From NCBI GenBank assembly GCA_026018925.1, contig JAKSZU010000004.1:42844233-42908232 (forward strand): 64,000 bases of DNA, read 5' to 3'. The position numbers were made by a program, and so were the translations under genes. Of the stretch, positions 34,902-44,242 are shown piece after piece. Numbering within the stretch: the first letter of the stretch is position 1; each line of letters opens with the position of its first letter. The DNA is from Tupaia tana. Lineage: Eukaryota > Chordata > Mammalia > Scandentia > Tupaiidae. The notes under the pieces were generated by a model. That model saw nothing but the letters and a program-made list of their open reading frames with translations. It was not told the DNA's origin and made no database searches.

Positions 34902-34938
<37 letters not shown>

Positions 34939-34976
34939 CACACACACACATATGTGTGTGTGTGTGTGTGTGTGTT
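34899..34976. repeat. (TA)n-(CA)n-(TG)n palindromic dinucleotide tract
   Basis: Alternating TA, then CA, then TG repeats meet at catatg, giving a self-complementary arm of about 30 bp that could extrude as a hairpin. Confidence 0.95.
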
Positions 34977-35312
34977 TGTATCAGCTGAGCTTGCTATTGG
35001 AAATATTTAGATTAATTAAGTTCATTAGAAAATCAATAAAATGAGGGGAAAAGGCATAGAAAGCAACCATGGATACCAGAGACAGTGTGGGAGGAGGGTG
35101 GGACATGGCAGAGGATGAGAGATAGGGAATCAAGGATAGGGAAAAAAAGCAAAATATACAGGAAACAAGAAATGGAAGATAATTTGTTGATGATAACATG
35201 TATGTTGATGTGCTTGATTAAGCCAATATATGGTGTATTCTGGATGGGAAATCTCATTTTGTATGCTATAATGATGTATAGCGAATAAATGTAAATAAAA
35301 AAAAGAAATGTT
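34975..35312 (+). mobile_element. Second HAL1/L1 3' UTR copy
   Basis: This is the same 3' UTR module as 34425-34740 (shared tatcagctgaacttgctatt / tatcagctgagcttgctatt, then ataccagagacagtgtggga, ttctggatgggaaatctcat and aaatgtaaataaaaaaaag). It is a separate 5'-truncated insertion or a duplicated 3' end. It ends in its own A-rich tail. Confidence 0.8.
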
Positions 35313-35346
35313 CAGGCTTGACATGCTAAAAATAAAGTCTATATAT

Positions 35347-35617
35347 GGGGACCAGCAGAGCATAATGGTTACGTTGCTAGACTCCCATATAATTGACTGT
35401 GGTTTGAACATGGCAGCTTAAAACTCATGCCAGCTGCATATGCAATGTATGCCCAAGATCCCAGGAGGGAAAAAGGAGAAGGGATTGCGGTGTGGCCATC
35501 CCCCTGGGAAGTGATTTATCTCTTTCTGCCTCTCTGTCTCTTTCTGTCTCTCTAGTGAGTGCAAGTGCCCTATAGCAAAAAATCTCTCTAAAAAATAAAT
35601 AACTAAATACATAAATA
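35347..35617 (+). mobile_element. tRNA-derived SINE, full-length
   Basis: The TSD tctatatat (35338-35346, and again from about 35620) flanks an element with head ggggaccagcagagcataat, a degraded B box, the catccccctgggaagtga segment, ccctatagcaaaaaatctct and an (AAAT)n-type tail. It inserted just after the HAL1 3' copy. Confidence 0.88.
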
Positions 35618-35624
35618 AATCTAT

Positions 35625-36224
35625 ATATTCTGTTGTGCAGCTTTCTCAGAGGCTTTTTGGCATTAAATTCCTTTATGTTTTCATTTCTATAATAGATATT
35701 TCTTGGAAAAGTATAAGTGTCTGGGTATGTTGTATTATGAAAATTATATCATATTTTAGTTATATATCTGAGTTTATGTTCTCAGGAAACACATACATTT
35801 ATTCCTATTCCATACATGCACATACATATCTATGCCCACTTGTACACAACTAATTTCTGTTGTTCACCATATAATTAATTATAAAATGAGTTGAAGAAAC
35901 CACCAATTGTACCTGAGTCAGTGTGTAATCATTTGTATTGAACAGTAATTTTCACCCTTTTCCACTGGGACATACTTGTCAGGAAAAATTCACATCATCT
36001 TGTATTCCTGATTGTTGTAGCATAACTAAGACAGACTTCTGGTTACGTGCATTCCCTCAGTTATAATTCAACCCATTCACCTTTCTCTCAAAAAATCATA
36101 TGAGTCAGCCTGACATGAGAAGAATGGCTTCTGAAATTTTCTAATCAAGTAAATTATTACATTAAATTTTTTAAACTATGATTGATAACAAATTACTTGT
36201 AGCTCTTTCTTAATTAATATGACT
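35625..36224. other. AT-rich unassigned sequence
   Basis: No element or coding signal can be supported. Confidence 0.45.
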
Positions 36225-36278
36225 CCTGAAGTGGTTCTGACTGTGATCAAGTTCTAACTGTGGTTCTGCCATCAACTA

Positions 36279-36358
36279 CTGGATTGTTGGAAAAGTCGTG
36301 ACATATTTTTTGATGTTTTTCTATGCAATAATGAGTCATGACTTTTCCAACAATCCAG
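36279..36358. mobile_element. 80-bp MITE with TA target duplication
   Basis: The ends are inverted repeats of 24 bp with one mismatch: ctggattgttggaaaagtc at the left, and gacttttccaacaatccag at the right as its complement. The insert lies between two TA dinucleotides (36277-36278 and 36359-36360), and removing it restores a continuous MIR. TA duplication and the short palindromic form indicate a non-autonomous Tc1/mariner-type element. Confidence 0.88.
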
Positions 36359-36536
36359 TAGTAGTGTGGCCTTCTGGACCTCAGTTTTCTTTTTTTTTTT
36401 TTTTCTTTTATTTTTCTTTCTCAGATTAATTACATTTTGCATAAAGTCCCCATTATGATGTATACAATATACATATACATATATAGTTTTCAACAGAGAA
36501 CTCTACATTTTTGGTGTTAAATGGTTCTTCCCTTTG

Positions 36537-36600
36537 CCCCCCATGCCCACTCTCTACCATCCACTCCCTACCACCCACTCCCCACCACCCACTCCCCTCC
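36537..36600. repeat. C-rich 14-bp tandem repeat (G-rich on minus strand)
   Basis: About four units of the type ccactccctaccac lie in the 3' UTR module of the composite element. On the minus (sense) strand this is a G-rich purine tract. L1 3' UTRs typically carry such G-rich polypurine tracts, which can form quadruplexes. Confidence 0.8.
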
Positions 36601-37387
36601 CTTACAGCCTCTGGTATCTACATTTATCCTTTCCACTATCATATCTTCAGATTTTTCTCCTTCTGCCAGAGTGCTGATATATTTTTTTTTCATTGCACAT
36701 CTTTACAGTGTACAGCATGGTTTTTCCCAGTATGAGTATAGTGCACATTAGTAAAGACAATGATATCACCATGTACATCATCATCAGTAAACCACTCTTC
36801 ATCTTTGTGTCTATTAAGTGTGATGTTTGTTCCCTGAATCCCTCCCCTCCGCCCTCCATTACTCATTCCCATTACCTCTCCCATACTGTCTCCAGTATCT
36901 GCAGTTGCCATCCCCGCCACTATACCCTCCAGTTCCTTCACTTTTTTTTTTTTTTCCAATTATCAGCTCATAAAGTTTTTTTGCAATAGGGAACATAGAT
37001 TCTACTCAGGGTTGGGTTAAGGGTGGGTCTTGTGCAGTTCCGCAATTGTAGGTGAGTCTTCATGGGATACAGTTTCAGGAAAGCGGTTCTGGTAAGCAGA
37101 GATGGTTATCAGCCAATGCGGCACAGCATCCATCCTGTGATTACTGGGAATGGTGTTGTGGGGATCGGCAGTGTGAGTCATCCTTGGGTATCTGGCTTCC
37201 TTAAGAATGGTAGAATAGTTCTTGTTTTTCCCTGAGGTAATGCAGGGCTGGTAACCATCATCTTCTCACTGTCCATAGGCAGAGAAAATCCTCCTATACA
37301 ATATATTTCTCAATTGGTTCAAAACAGCCAAAGTCCCTCCCTGTTGCCCACAGTTGCAAGTTCTTAATCCTTGTTTTCGGCTTCAGT

Positions 37388-38035
37388 TTGTCACCCGCGA
37401 CCAGCGACCATGCGCAGGCCCAGGGGCTATGAGCAGGAGCAGGCCCGGCGGCCACGCGCAGGCCCGGCAGCCAGGCTTAGGCCTGGGGGCCACGCGCCGG
37501 CCCGGCGGCCACGTGCCGGCCCGGGGGCCACGCGCTGGCCCGGTGACCACGCTCAGGCCCAGCGGCCGCATGCAGGTGCAGGCCCAGCGGCCACGCACAA
37601 GCCCGGCGGCCACGCGCAGGCACAGGCCCAGGCCCAGCAGCCACACTCAGACCCAGTGGCAACTCGCTGGCCTGGGGCCATGCACAGGCCCGGCGGCCAC
37701 GCGCAGGCCCGGCAACCACGCGCAGGCCCGGTGGCCACGCACAGGCCCACCGGCCACACGCCAGCCCCGAGCATGCGACTGTGCCGGGGACGTCGTGCCA
37801 CCTCCCGCTCGCCTGCCCGGCCAGAGAAAGGAAGGATGGCGACCTCGGCCAGTCTGTGCCGCCGGCCCACGTCGGCACCGAGCGCGGGACACACCCAGTG
37901 CTGGAGAGGCAGTGGGGGCCGGGCGGCCCGGGGCGCGGCACGTGGAGCAGAGGAGAGCCCCGCGCCTGCTGCCGCGCGCAGGCGCAGGCAGGCCGCTGCC
38001 ACCGCCACCGCGCGCGCGCGCAGGCGCAGGCACAG
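37388..38035. promoter_or_regulatory. CpG-island-like 5' part of the composite retroposon
   Basis: This is the only strongly GC- and CpG-rich stretch in the window, with cgcg and ggccacgcg words throughout, set in AT-rich DNA. It covers the VNTR and the single-copy head. By analogy with L1 5' UTRs and SVA elements it could act as an internal RNA polymerase II promoter on the minus strand; that is inference. Long overlapping open frames on both strands here result from stop-codon scarcity in GC-rich DNA. Confidence 0.6.
37417..37762 (-). repeat. 19-bp GC-rich VNTR, about 17 units
   Basis: The unit on the top strand is ggcccggcggccacgcgca (19 bp), with variants at the last base and at positions 6-10. 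Clear units start at 37442, 37461, 37480, 37499, 37518, 37537 and onward to 37744. A few 6-bp partial units (ggagca, ggcaca, ggccca) are interspersed. Since 19 is not a multiple of 3, any reading frame cycles through all three phases, giving a 19-residue protein periodicity with no biological meaning. Confidence 0.93.
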
Positions 38036-38114
38036 CTGGACCTCTGTTTTCTTAACTATAAAAGAGGGAACAGTGATATTAATGATTTGAGAAATAATCT
38101 ATATAACATTTTTT

Positions 38115-38980
38115 ATTGTGTATGCTTCATGGTAACCGTTTAGAAAGCATTAGCTATTCTATCAGCCAGGGATCGGAAGCAGGGAATGAAAAGCATGCAG
38201 CTATTTTAAGAAGCATATTTAATACCAATTAGGTGCTTAAAAATGTTTTTTAATCATTGGGGGAGTATGTTCAAGTCTTGGCTACAGAAATGACTCCTAC
38301 CCCAGAACCACAACTCAAAGGGACAGATCAAAGTTGCTACTCACAGTGTATAGCCAGGAAGGTGTGGGCTCAGGAAGTCCCCACTACATCTGATGAGTTA
38401 CAAAAACAAAAGACTGCAGCTGTAATTGTAGGGTCTGAACCCACTGCCTCTATTTTACTATCCTTTAACTCTCATGAAGTGAATCATTAGACTCTGGAAT
38501 ACTGCTTCAGAAAAACTCAATTCTCCACCCACCTGCTTTTAGAAAACAGAAGTCAAAAAAGCAGAAGTTCACTAGCTAACTCTTGGTTTCCAAATCCCAT
38601 GCAAGTGCTTGGAAATGGTAAGATTTAATTTGAATTTAGAACTCTAGAGGTAAAAGAGTATGGGAAACTTAATTATTTGTTTTCCAACATCAGTAATCCA
38701 AAAAAGCTTATGGGGATAGATGAGTACCAAATCATAGCTATTTTTGTTATCATTGGTGTAGATGTTGATGTTCTGTGCTGTTTTCTGAAAGCTGTATTTG
38801 CTCTGTCAAGAGACTTCTCATCAGTAATCAATAGCCATGCCATGGAAGATCACCTGCTATTACTTGAGGATGCAAACACAGTTAACATGTAGTACTTGCT
38901 CTTAGAGATATACAATGATGTGATTTATAAACAAATAAAGGTTTAAACAAATTTTACTAAGTACTAAATGTATGCTTAAA
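38115..38980. other. Unassigned sequence
   Basis: The segment at about 38160-38480 has balanced composition and a 77-codon open frame (38257-38490) without any recognisable domain. It may be a decayed LTR or retropseudogene. Nothing firmer can be said. Confidence 0.35.
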
Positions 38981-38993
38981 ATGCCATTAGAAG

Positions 38994-39280
38994 GTAAGCC
39001 AGATGGCATGGTAGTTAAGGAGGATAGGTCCCATGTGACCGAGTGTGCCGTTTGAATCCTGGACCAGACAACTTGGAAAACACACCAGGCATGTGTGTGT
39101 GTGTGTGTGCCCAAAATCCCAAGAGCAGAATGAAGGAAAAAGGATTGCAGCATGGCCAGACACTCCCCACTCCCTGGGGTTGATTTCTCACTTTCTCCCT
39201 TTCTCGTTCTCTGACAAGTGCACACCTCCTATAGCAAAAAAATTCAGTACAATACAATGCAATACAAAATACAATAAAAC
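38994..39280 (+). mobile_element. tRNA-derived SINE, older subfamily
   Basis: A perfect 11-12 bp TSD, ccattagaagg (38984-38994 and 39282-39292), brackets the element. The head gccagatggcatggtagtta, a TG-expanded middle segment, a degraded palindrome, cctatagcaaaaaaattc and an (AATAC)n-like tail follow. It landed at the left edge of an existing SINE. Confidence 0.9.
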
Positions 39281-39292
39281 ACCATTAGAAGG

Positions 39293-39546
39293 ACAGCTCT
39301 GTGGGGCATGATAAGGTGTTGCTCAAGACAAGCTGGATTTCACATGGTGACCATGGTTCAAATCTCTGGCCTAGTCAGCCTGAAACAACACACTGGGCTA
39401 TGCATGAGTACTCAAGATATGAAGGGCTAGAGAACAGCAGGAAGGGGATCATGGCATGACCAGACTCTGAGGATGAAGTTTCTCTCTCCTATCTCTGTTT
39501 CTCTCTCTCATGTGTGCAGATGCACTCTATCATGAATGAAGAAAAA
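39293..39546 (+). mobile_element. Diverged tRNA-derived SINE
   Basis: The words gtggggcatgataaggtgtt, catggttcaaatctctggcc, acacactgggctatgcatga and gggatcatggcatgaccaga retain the family order, with long substitutions. Its own TSD can be traced as aaatgccatta (left, now beyond the younger SINE) and aaatgtcatta (right, about 39554). Confidence 0.7.
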
Positions 39547-39555
39547 AATGTTTAA

Positions 39556-40170
39556 ATGTCATTATGCCTGTTGACCAGCATGTTTTCGAAGATGGTTTTT
39601 CCTAGATAGTATCCCATTTTCTCTAACAGCTCTGGTAACCATAAGAGGCTATTTCCTGTTTAACATTGAGCAAATGGACTTAATTTCTGATGAGAAAAAT
39701 GTATGAAGTGTATTGCTTGTGATTACAACTTTTAAATTAAAAAGGAAAAACAAAACTGTCAGCCTTAAGTGCAGCAACTGCCATTGATGAATGCCAGAGG
39801 GACAGAAGGCTCATGAACAAAACTTTTAAAACCTCTATTTTATTTTCTTTAAGTCACTCTTGTTTCTCATATCTCTTTACTGTGGCATTCGCTATTTCTT
39901 ACCCTGAGATAAAGCAAGGAACATGATCTGAATTTGCAATGAAAACTAAATACAGGACAAAAGAGTACAATGGGTTAACCTAATAGAGACATAAGCTAAC
40001 AAGCACTCATGTTAGAGAGGATCTCTATGCTGTAGGTCAGTATGCACAAGGACCATTATCTTGAGTGAGAATTAGCTATTGCTCTGAAAAAAAGTAGCTA
40101 TATTTTTAGGTGAACTAATATTTTATATAGTAAAACAAATTTCTTTGTTTGGATAGACTTTACTATTAAC
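39556..40170. other. Unassigned sequence
   Basis: No named repeat, RNA or coding signal can be supported. Confidence 0.45.
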
Positions 40171-40179
40171 ACTGTAATA

Positions 40180-40257
40180 TTGGCTCATTGGAAAAGTCAT
40201 GATGTATTTTTGCATGGAAAAACAGAAAAACATGTCATGGCTTTTTCGACAACCCAA
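40180..40257. mobile_element. 78-bp MITE of the same family
   Basis: The ends are ttggctcattggaaaagtc and gctttttcgacaacccaa as inverted partners, flanked by TA on both sides (40178-40179, 40258-40259). It is more diverged than the copy at 36279 but has the same central gtatttttgcatggaaaaac arrangement. Confidence 0.8.
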
Positions 40258-40347
40258 TATAATGGCAGTCATGTCTGTGCACACAATGCACAACAATGGG
40301 ACCCAGCAGATTTGGGCCAATACAGTGATGTTATAAGAGTACATGCT

Positions 40348-40607
40348 GGGGCCAGCAGATGGTGTAGAGTTTATGTTGCTGGATTCCCATATAGCCAACT
40401 GTGGTGTGAGTCCTGGACCTGTGGCTTAAAACTCATGCTGGGTACATATATGTGCATGCCCAAGATCCTGGGAAGAGAATGGAAAACAAACGATCGTGGC
40501 ATGGTCATCCCCAATGGTGGATGATTTCTCACTTTCCCTCTCACTATCTCTGTCTCTTTATCTCTCTGGCAAGCGAAACTACCCTAAAGCAAAAAGCTCT
40601 AAAATAA
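40348..40607 (+). mobile_element. tRNA-derived SINE
   Basis: The head ggggccagcagatggtgtag, ggtgtgagtcctggacctg, gaagagaatggaaaacaaac, a degraded palindrome catccccaatggtggatga and ctaccctaaagcaaaaagct are present in family order. An unremarkable gap, 40608-40885, follows. Confidence 0.88.
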
Positions 40608-40902
40608 AGACTACAGGCTAAAATGTGGAGAGCATGTGAAAGTAAGTGTTTGCCCCTTGTTGTTGTTGTTGTCATTAAACATGCACAACTGGCACTATAT
40701 GTGAAAGTATAAGTGACATGTTTCTCATGGTCTCTTTAAGACTGAAAAGCAAGTTGGGATTTAGAAAATAATATAAATTAATTAAATTTTATTAAGAGAC
40801 ACAGAGATAAACTGTAATATATTTGATTAGGAGACATAAGACCTACAAGAGAAGACTTTGCAATAGGATTCACATACAGATGTTTAAAAATATCAGGGGA
40901 GA

Positions 40903-41096
40903 AAAAAAGGGGGACCAGCAGGTGGTGTGGTGGTTAAGGTGCTGGACAGTCCCACATGGCCGACCATAATTTGCGTCCCAGACATGGTTACTTGCTTTCT
41001 CACTTTCCCTCTCTCTCCCTCTGTCTCTCTGTGTCTCTCTCTGGTCAAATGAAAATAAAATAAATGAATAAATAAAATTAAAACAATTCTTTAAAA
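40903..41096 (+). mobile_element. tRNA-derived SINE, short variant
   Basis: The target words aaaaatatcaggggag (40886-40901) and aaaatatcaggggagg (41097-41112) flank it. The tRNA-like head gggaccagcaggtggtgtgg runs directly into ttgctttctcactttccctc and ctggtcaaatgaaaataaaa, without the middle palindrome module. Confidence 0.9.
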
Positions 41097-41111
41097 AAAA
41101 ATATCAGGGGA

Positions 41112-41330
41112 GGACCCATTTGGTGGTAAAGTGGTAATGTGCTGCTGAAGTGATGCTAGATCTGTGAAAGACAGTGTTCAGTTCCGTGGTCCTCTGGTCA
41201 ACCTGAGCATGCTGGGTGCATGCACTCAAGATCCTGGTAGACCAGGAAAACTCATCAGAATGGCATGTGACCCTACCAAAGTTGCATCTCTCTCTCTCTT
41301 TCTCTGTCACTGAAATGAAAGAAATACAGT
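41112..41330 (+). mobile_element. Diverged tRNA-derived SINE
   Basis: Weak but ordered similarity: a head with ttggtggtaaagtggtaatg, cagttccgtggtcctctggt, tgctgggtgcatgcactcaa, gatcctggtagaccagg, and a CT-rich tract before an A-rich end. It lies immediately downstream of the short SINE. Confidence 0.6.
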
Positions 41331-41365
41331 TAAAATAAGCATGCGAACAAGTCAAGAAAAGAGAT

Positions 41366-41545
41366 GAAGAAATTTGCCAGAGGACATGAGCACTCATTGG
41401 AGAGAGACAGAGACACAAAGAAACAGAGAGAGAGGAAAAGTGATAAAGCACTCCCCATAGGGAATGGTCACACCACAACCTCTTCTCCTTCTCTTTCCTT
41501 TTGGAAATTTAGTGTACATGCACCAGTATGTTTTTTAAGCTATGA
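41366..41545 (-). mobile_element. tRNA-derived SINE, partial, antisense
   Basis: The tail and middle parts are present (catgagcactcattggagag, gagaggaaaagtgataaagc, actccccatagggaatggtc, acaccacaacctcttctcc). The tRNA-like head is missing after ttttttaagctatg. Confidence 0.7.
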
Positions 41546-41559
41546 AAAAGACAATCAAG

Positions 41560-44225
41560 ACCTATCAGCAAAGTTAAGATTACATAAATAAATATAAGTG
41601 AATATTTTAATGCCACATACACTTACACCTACACATAAACACACACACATACACATACACATATGTATTATTTAAGATCAGGCACAATGTAAACTTACAT
41701 ATAAAAGAAACAAACTCCAAATCCATTTCCTTTATCTTTGATTATGTTCAGTGAAATAGGAAAAATGACAAGGCTAGTAGAATTAGAATCAGTTAGGAAA
41801 AACGAGACAATATTCATAAGCAAATTCAGATAAAACATGTCTCAAAGCTTGTTGTAAAAATATATCTGTGAAAATGTACATGTATGTTAGATTGCACATG
41901 CGTAGTTTTTCTCTATACAGGTATTAAAGTTTAGCATTCAAATCTCTACTTTGGACTTGTACATTGCTCTTTGCAATGAGACCATTTGTTGAGGGGACCT
42001 TGGCATTTGTTTAAAAACATTTTTAGGAAAAGCTAAATCAATTATTTTGAAAGAAAATGTTTTCACAGTGCTTTTTAGCTACTCTACAACAGAACAGTTC
42101 TCACGACTTTCCCCAGCTTCTACAAGATAAAGCTGAGCTTTCCCAGAGTTCTCCTTTGTGCTTGAGAAAATAATGAATCAATCAATTAAAACCACCTCAA
42201 ATGCAATCTATGAAATATCCTTCTCTATTCTACAATCAGCACGCTGATCGATAATTGAGCTCTCTTTTCTTCAGGCTTCATAAGAAAAGATTAGCTTTTC
42301 CATGAGAATGAAAGTAAAAGAATAAAAAGAAATCCAAAATTACAGTAAAAAATATGTAACCTTTTCACAGCGGGAGGGAAGTTAACTGTGCAAACAGGTT
42401 ATTTAAAATGACTAAGATCTGGCTTTCGTTTGTACCCCTTGGACTGAGCGATGATTATTTACAAAGAAGGTTTACTCTTGGCATGGACCTCTCTGGTTAG
42501 CCGCTAAGGAAATTGAAGGTGACTATGAAAGGCCCTTTATTAACACCAAAGTGATCATTTCAAACAAGTGGTCAATTGTGGAACAAAGGACAGGCATGGC
42601 ATTTGTTCATAATGCAATGCTCAGACCTTGGCCAGCATTACAAGGACAAGATCACAGAATACATTTTATTTGCATATTATTTTATTAACATTTACATTGG
42701 CTAAGCACTGGAGGCTACATATGGAGCCCAGAAGAAGTCACCACCCCTGCATGAAAGGTTTTTGACCTAATCTCGCCAACCCCAGGAATCAATACAGAGT
42801 ATGAGCACACATACCTTGGCTAAGAGCCAGTGATGTAATTACCTTCTGCCTACATAAAATTGCTCCTGCCGTTCTCACTTGAGAAGTTATTTTCCCACCT
42901 TCCTTCCTAAATGCTGTTTTGCTGTGGACTGGCTGGCATATTCAACCCCACAGGTGTTTGCATTTCAGCAGTGGATGAATGATCTCTATAGATAAAACTA
43001 GGAAGACATTTCAAGTTCTTTCTGCACAAAAGGTGTAACATAAACGTAAAACATTGTTCCTCTCCCTTAAGGGGCTCAGTTAACATGACACACCAACACT
43101 AAGGCAGCCTGCTAAACCCTCTCTGTTAGCAGGACTTAGTTGTGCTGTAAGAGACAGTGTAAGTGTATCTCTGGTTGTACAAATGCCATCTAATACCAAT
43201 ACTCGGGACCTCAGATAAGTCCTGTGTCTGAGAACATCAAGATGCCACAAAAACTTTATGCTTTCCTCTGCAGATTTTGTGCATAGGCAGTAATCAAGGT
43301 GATACCAACAGTGAATAGAGAACTTATCTTAAACTACTGTTAAGGTAAAAAGCTCTGTTGCCAAGCCTCCTCACAGTAAAACACATGAAATACTTCTCTT
43401 AGTTATTAGCACGTGAAACAACATGTAGAAGTCATTTAAAATGTAACACCTAAATTTTTATGCTGATGTTGAGATTTTGGATTCTATCTGATCGTTGCAA
43501 CAAAGCTTACCAAGAAGTTGAATCAGCCTAGTGTTGCAGTGTAATTTTAGATCTGGCTCTATTAGAGATAGTGATTTACCATATGTCTAACCTATGCCAC
43601 AGTGTGCTGGAATAGATTAAACTTCTCAAGACTTCAGTGTCTTCTATGAGTATTTCTGGGAGTTCATTGCAGTAATCAAATGAGAGAAATTATTAAATGT
43701 ATATAAGATAACTAATACTCATACACGATAGTTCTTAATAGGCTAAAGATGATATGGTTCTACAATACATTAACTCTGCTGCCATACTGGATACCATGTC
43801 TCAAACTTAACTTCACAAGGACAGACACAGATGTAAGGATGAATAAGTATATCTATATTATAGAAGCTAATATGTACATGCCCTCAAGATGATGTGATCA
43901 TTGGCTCTACTTTTTTATGGAGGAGACCTAAGTAGTAGGGGAAGGATGGAGGCAGAGAGAGCCAGATGAGACACCATTTTGGTCCAGTATATAGTGAAAG
44001 GTAGTAAATGGTCTGGGAGAAAATAAAAATCATTTATTAAAGACACAAAACTAATGGTTTTATCTTCAATTATTATTGTTCCATTAATAGGATAAGCCTA
44101 TTCATATGCAGATTTAGTTTCCTATGTAGCATTGTGTGAGAATTTCAATATTAAATTTAATTCAAATTGTTCTTTCACACCTTTGATTTGCCAGGATAAA
44201 AAGAAAACAATTCATGTGATCCTTG
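41560..44225. other. Long repeat-poor block, possible regulatory DNA
   Basis: Apart from a CA-rich tract at about 41615-41665 I recognise no transposable element in about 2.6 kb, the longest such stretch here. The core (about 42050-43150) has balanced composition and includes an octamer-like atttgcat at about 42669. Open frames are short. This is a candidate conserved non-coding element; conservation cannot be tested from one sequence. Confidence 0.4.
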
Positions 44226-44242
44226 TCTCCTTTTTTGTTTTC

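Larger units (their letters stand above)
36391..38035 (-). mobile_element. Composite VNTR retroposon (SVA-like architecture)
   Basis: This is a 1.65-kb insertion flanked by an 18-bp TSD, ctggacctcagttttctt (36374-36391) and ctggacctctgttttctt (38036-38053), with one mismatch. Read on the minus strand it has a GC-rich head (38035 to 37763), about 17 copies of a 19-bp GC-rich repeat (37762 to 37417), a single-copy module (about 37400 to 36960), two successive L1-type 3' UTR modules each ending A-rich, and a terminal poly(A) seen as poly(T) at 36390-36404. TSD plus poly(A) show L1-mediated insertion. There is no reverse transcriptase, so it is non-autonomous. It might instead be an L1 with its 5' UTR joined to its 3' UTR by deletion or splicing. 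Confidence 0.85.
36225..38110 (+). repeat. MIR SINE split by two later insertions
   Basis: Three pieces read as one MIR: gtggttctgccatcaac (up to about 36278), gtagtgtggccttctggacc (36361-36390), and ttaactataaaagagggaac with aatgatttgagaaataatct (38053-38110). This matches the MIR order tctgccacttactag, tgtgaccttgg, cctcagttt, ctgtaaaatgggg. The first gap is the MITE (36279-36358) and the second is the composite retroposon (36391-38035). Confidence 0.75.

Noticed and set aside
37417..37762. CRISPR-like array
   Set aside because: The repeats are head to tail with no unique spacers; it is a minisatellite inside a mammalian retroposon.
37354..38143. Open frames of 120-239 codons on both strands, rich in Arg, Ala, Gly and Pro
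   Set aside because: They coincide with the 19-bp GC-rich VNTR and its head, where stop codons are rare in all frames. The protein periodicity follows the DNA repeat, and opposing frames are equally long.
38257..38490. 77-codon open frame after the composite retroposon
   Set aside because: No domain, no splice or promoter context; probably chance or old repeat.
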